From Paraburkholderia lacunae (GTDB lineage Bacteria; Pseudomonadota; Gammaproteobacteria; Burkholderiales; Burkholderiaceae), in NCBI RefSeq assembly GCF_003353175.1, contig NZ_QHKS01000004.1, positions 124,001-188,000 on the forward strand: a stretch of 64,000 nt of DNA. Direction: 5' to 3'. A program made the position numbers and the translations under genes. This document shows, piece after piece, positions 62,958 through 64,000 of the stretch. The notes below the pieces were generated by a model that was given only the letters and a program-made list of their open reading frames with translations, made no database searches and was not told the DNA's origin. Each line of letters starts with the position of its first letter. The first letter of the stretch is position 1.

Positions 62958-64000
62958 GCGGCCGCCTCTTCCGCACCTTCGGGACCGGTGGCGGCTTCAT
63001 CCACCCAACGCACGTCGAGCACGCGCACCGGCATGCCATGCTGCGCGCAGTACGCAAGCCAGCGGATCTGGTTGTCCTGCAGGCGGTCGCCAGGACCCTT
63101 TACCTCGATCAGCTCGTAGCGGTGCTCGGCCGGCCAGAAACGGATCAGGTCCGGCAGACCGGAACGGTTGCCACGGATGTCGCGCAAAAGACGTTCGAAC
63201 CAGAGTTTCAGATGCGCGGCAGGCAGGCAATCGAGCGCCAGCGCAATCAGCTCGGGTGTCAGCAAGCCCCAGAACACGAACGGCGATTGCACGCCGGCCT
63301 TGACCTCGAGGTGCCGCAGAATCGTCTCGCGATAGGCCGTGCTGTCGAGTTGCGCGAGGCAAGCGGTGAACTGTTCGGCGCGGCGCGCATGAAAATCAGG
63401 CGCGTGCAGATCGGCCGGGCCGCGCTGGAACGGATGAAAAAACGCCCCGGGCAGCGCCGCGAACACCGGCTCCCAGCACAGCAAACCGAACAGCGAATTG
63501 ATCAGCGCGTTTTCCACGTAATGAACCGGCGCATCCTCACGACTCAGATAATCGCGGGCCGCGTATTCGACCGGCTGCGCCACTTGGGGTCTCGGCAGCA
63601 CCAGCGTGCTGCGCTCGACCGGCCGAGCGGCCGGCGTGCGCGCCACGGGTTCGCCACGCCGGCGCTGCAGGCGCGGCAGCATGCGCGCGATGCGCTGCGC
63701 TTCCTCTTCGCTTTCCGGCTCAGCGACGGCTTGCGAGGCGAGCGCGAAGGCATCGTCGAAACGTTCGCATTGCTCGAACACGCGCACGCGCCGATGCCGC
63801 GCACCCGGCCACGCGCAATCCGCGTAGACGGCGAGCGCGGCGGGCCAGTCGCGGCGGCGCTCGCAATGCTGGCCGATGCGGAACAGCAGCTTCGCGCGGC
63901 GCGTTTCGAGCCACGGATTCGCCGTATCGATCGCGGCGACTGCGGCGACGAGCTCGCCGATGGATTCGCCATCGGGCAGCCGTTCGAGCGCGTCGCGGCA
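62954..64000 (-). CDS. VRR-NUC (FAN1-like) nuclease, 5' end beyond the window
   Basis: The frame is open to base 64000, so the N-terminus is missing. A helical/TPR-like part (LETRRAKLLFRIGQHCERRR; WPAALAVYADCAWPG) is followed by a central region and the C-terminal VRR-NUC domain: NRSGLPDLIRFWP, YELIEVKGPGDRLQDNQIRW, VRVLDVRW, with Asp of PDL and Glu/Lys of IEVK. Human FAN1 and bacterial homologues cut interstrand-crosslinked DNA. The stop overlaps the helicase ATG (ATGA), implying one repair unit. Confidence 0.9.
   Translation of the reverse strand, partial: CRDALERLPDGESIGELVAAVAAIDTANPWLETRRAKLLFRIGQHCERRRDWPAALAVYADCAWPGARHRRVRVFEQCERFDDAFALASQAVAEPESEEEAQRIARMLPRLQRRRGEPVARTPAARPVERSTLVLPRPQVAQPVEYAARDYLSREDAPVHYVENALINSLFGLLCWEPVFAALPGAFFHPFQRGPADLHAPDFHARRAEQFTACLAQLDSTAYRETILRHLEVKAGVQSPFVFWGLLTPELIALALDCLPAAHLKLWFERLLRDIRGNRSGLPDLIRFWPAEHRYELIEVKGPGDRLQDNQIRWLAYCAQHGMPVRVLDVRWVDEAATGPEGAEEAAA

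Noticed and set aside
1..64000. tRNA, rRNA, prophage integrase or insertion sequence
   Set aside because: I found no tRNA cloverleaf by eye, no transposase or integrase reading, and no clear terminal inverted repeats; absence by eye is not proof.

Overview
The window comes from a GC-rich betaproteobacterium of the Burkholderia/Paraburkholderia type. The evidence is GC-rich codon use, ACC deaminase, PrpR-family and VpsR-like sigma-54 activators, and FHA-type contact-dependent inhibition (CDI) genes. This is an inference from gene content; no rRNA or other phylogenetic marker is present. Most of the window reads as ordinary chromosome interrupted by one large accessory island.

Layout. 1-13740: acdS (5' end missing), LysR/pirin divergent pair, a lone alkB, ahpC-ahpF, a PrpR-type sigma-54 activator divergent from a PrpB-like lyase with a visible -24/-12 promoter, an MFS transporter, a GNAT enzyme, a prolyl 4-hydroxylase and a SnoaL-like protein. 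13956-20817: a molybdenum cluster with ModE, a NifQ homologue, a sulfite-oxidase-like Moco-domain protein, a WtpA/ModA-type binding protein and a fused permease-ATPase, plus an unknown 188-aa protein and a DUF2325 protein. Five 24-bp sites resembling the E. coli ModE operator tie the unknown genes to the molybdate regulon.

21026-46830: a CDI/two-partner-secretion island read on the minus strand. Order of transcription: a tpsA 5' remnant, cdiB, cdiA (interrupted by an in-frame TAG after the TPS domain), toxin 1 with two candidate membrane immunity proteins (one of only 39 aa), a 45-bp cdiA scrap, an orphan immunity-like gene, a frameshifted cdiA fragment with toxin 2 and its 212-aa immunity protein, another orphan immunity-like gene, a second frameshifted cdiA fragment with toxin 3 and a 90-aa immunity protein, and a decayed immunity-gene tail. 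A lipoprotein gene closes the island. Long near-identical direct repeats between cdiA and its fragments point to assembly by homologous recombination.

47246-64000: a two-gene NAD salvage operon (nadV, nadM-Nudix), an ICMT-like methyltransferase, an orphan CpaE-like ATPase, about 1.5 kb with no convincing gene but with an isolated intrinsic terminator, a VpsR-like activator with a degenerate receiver, a second DHA2 MFS transporter, a NIPSNAP-like protein, an MscS channel, and an overlapping pair encoding a VRR-NUC (FAN1-like) nuclease and an XPD/DinG-type helicase with a Cas4-like nuclease N-terminus.
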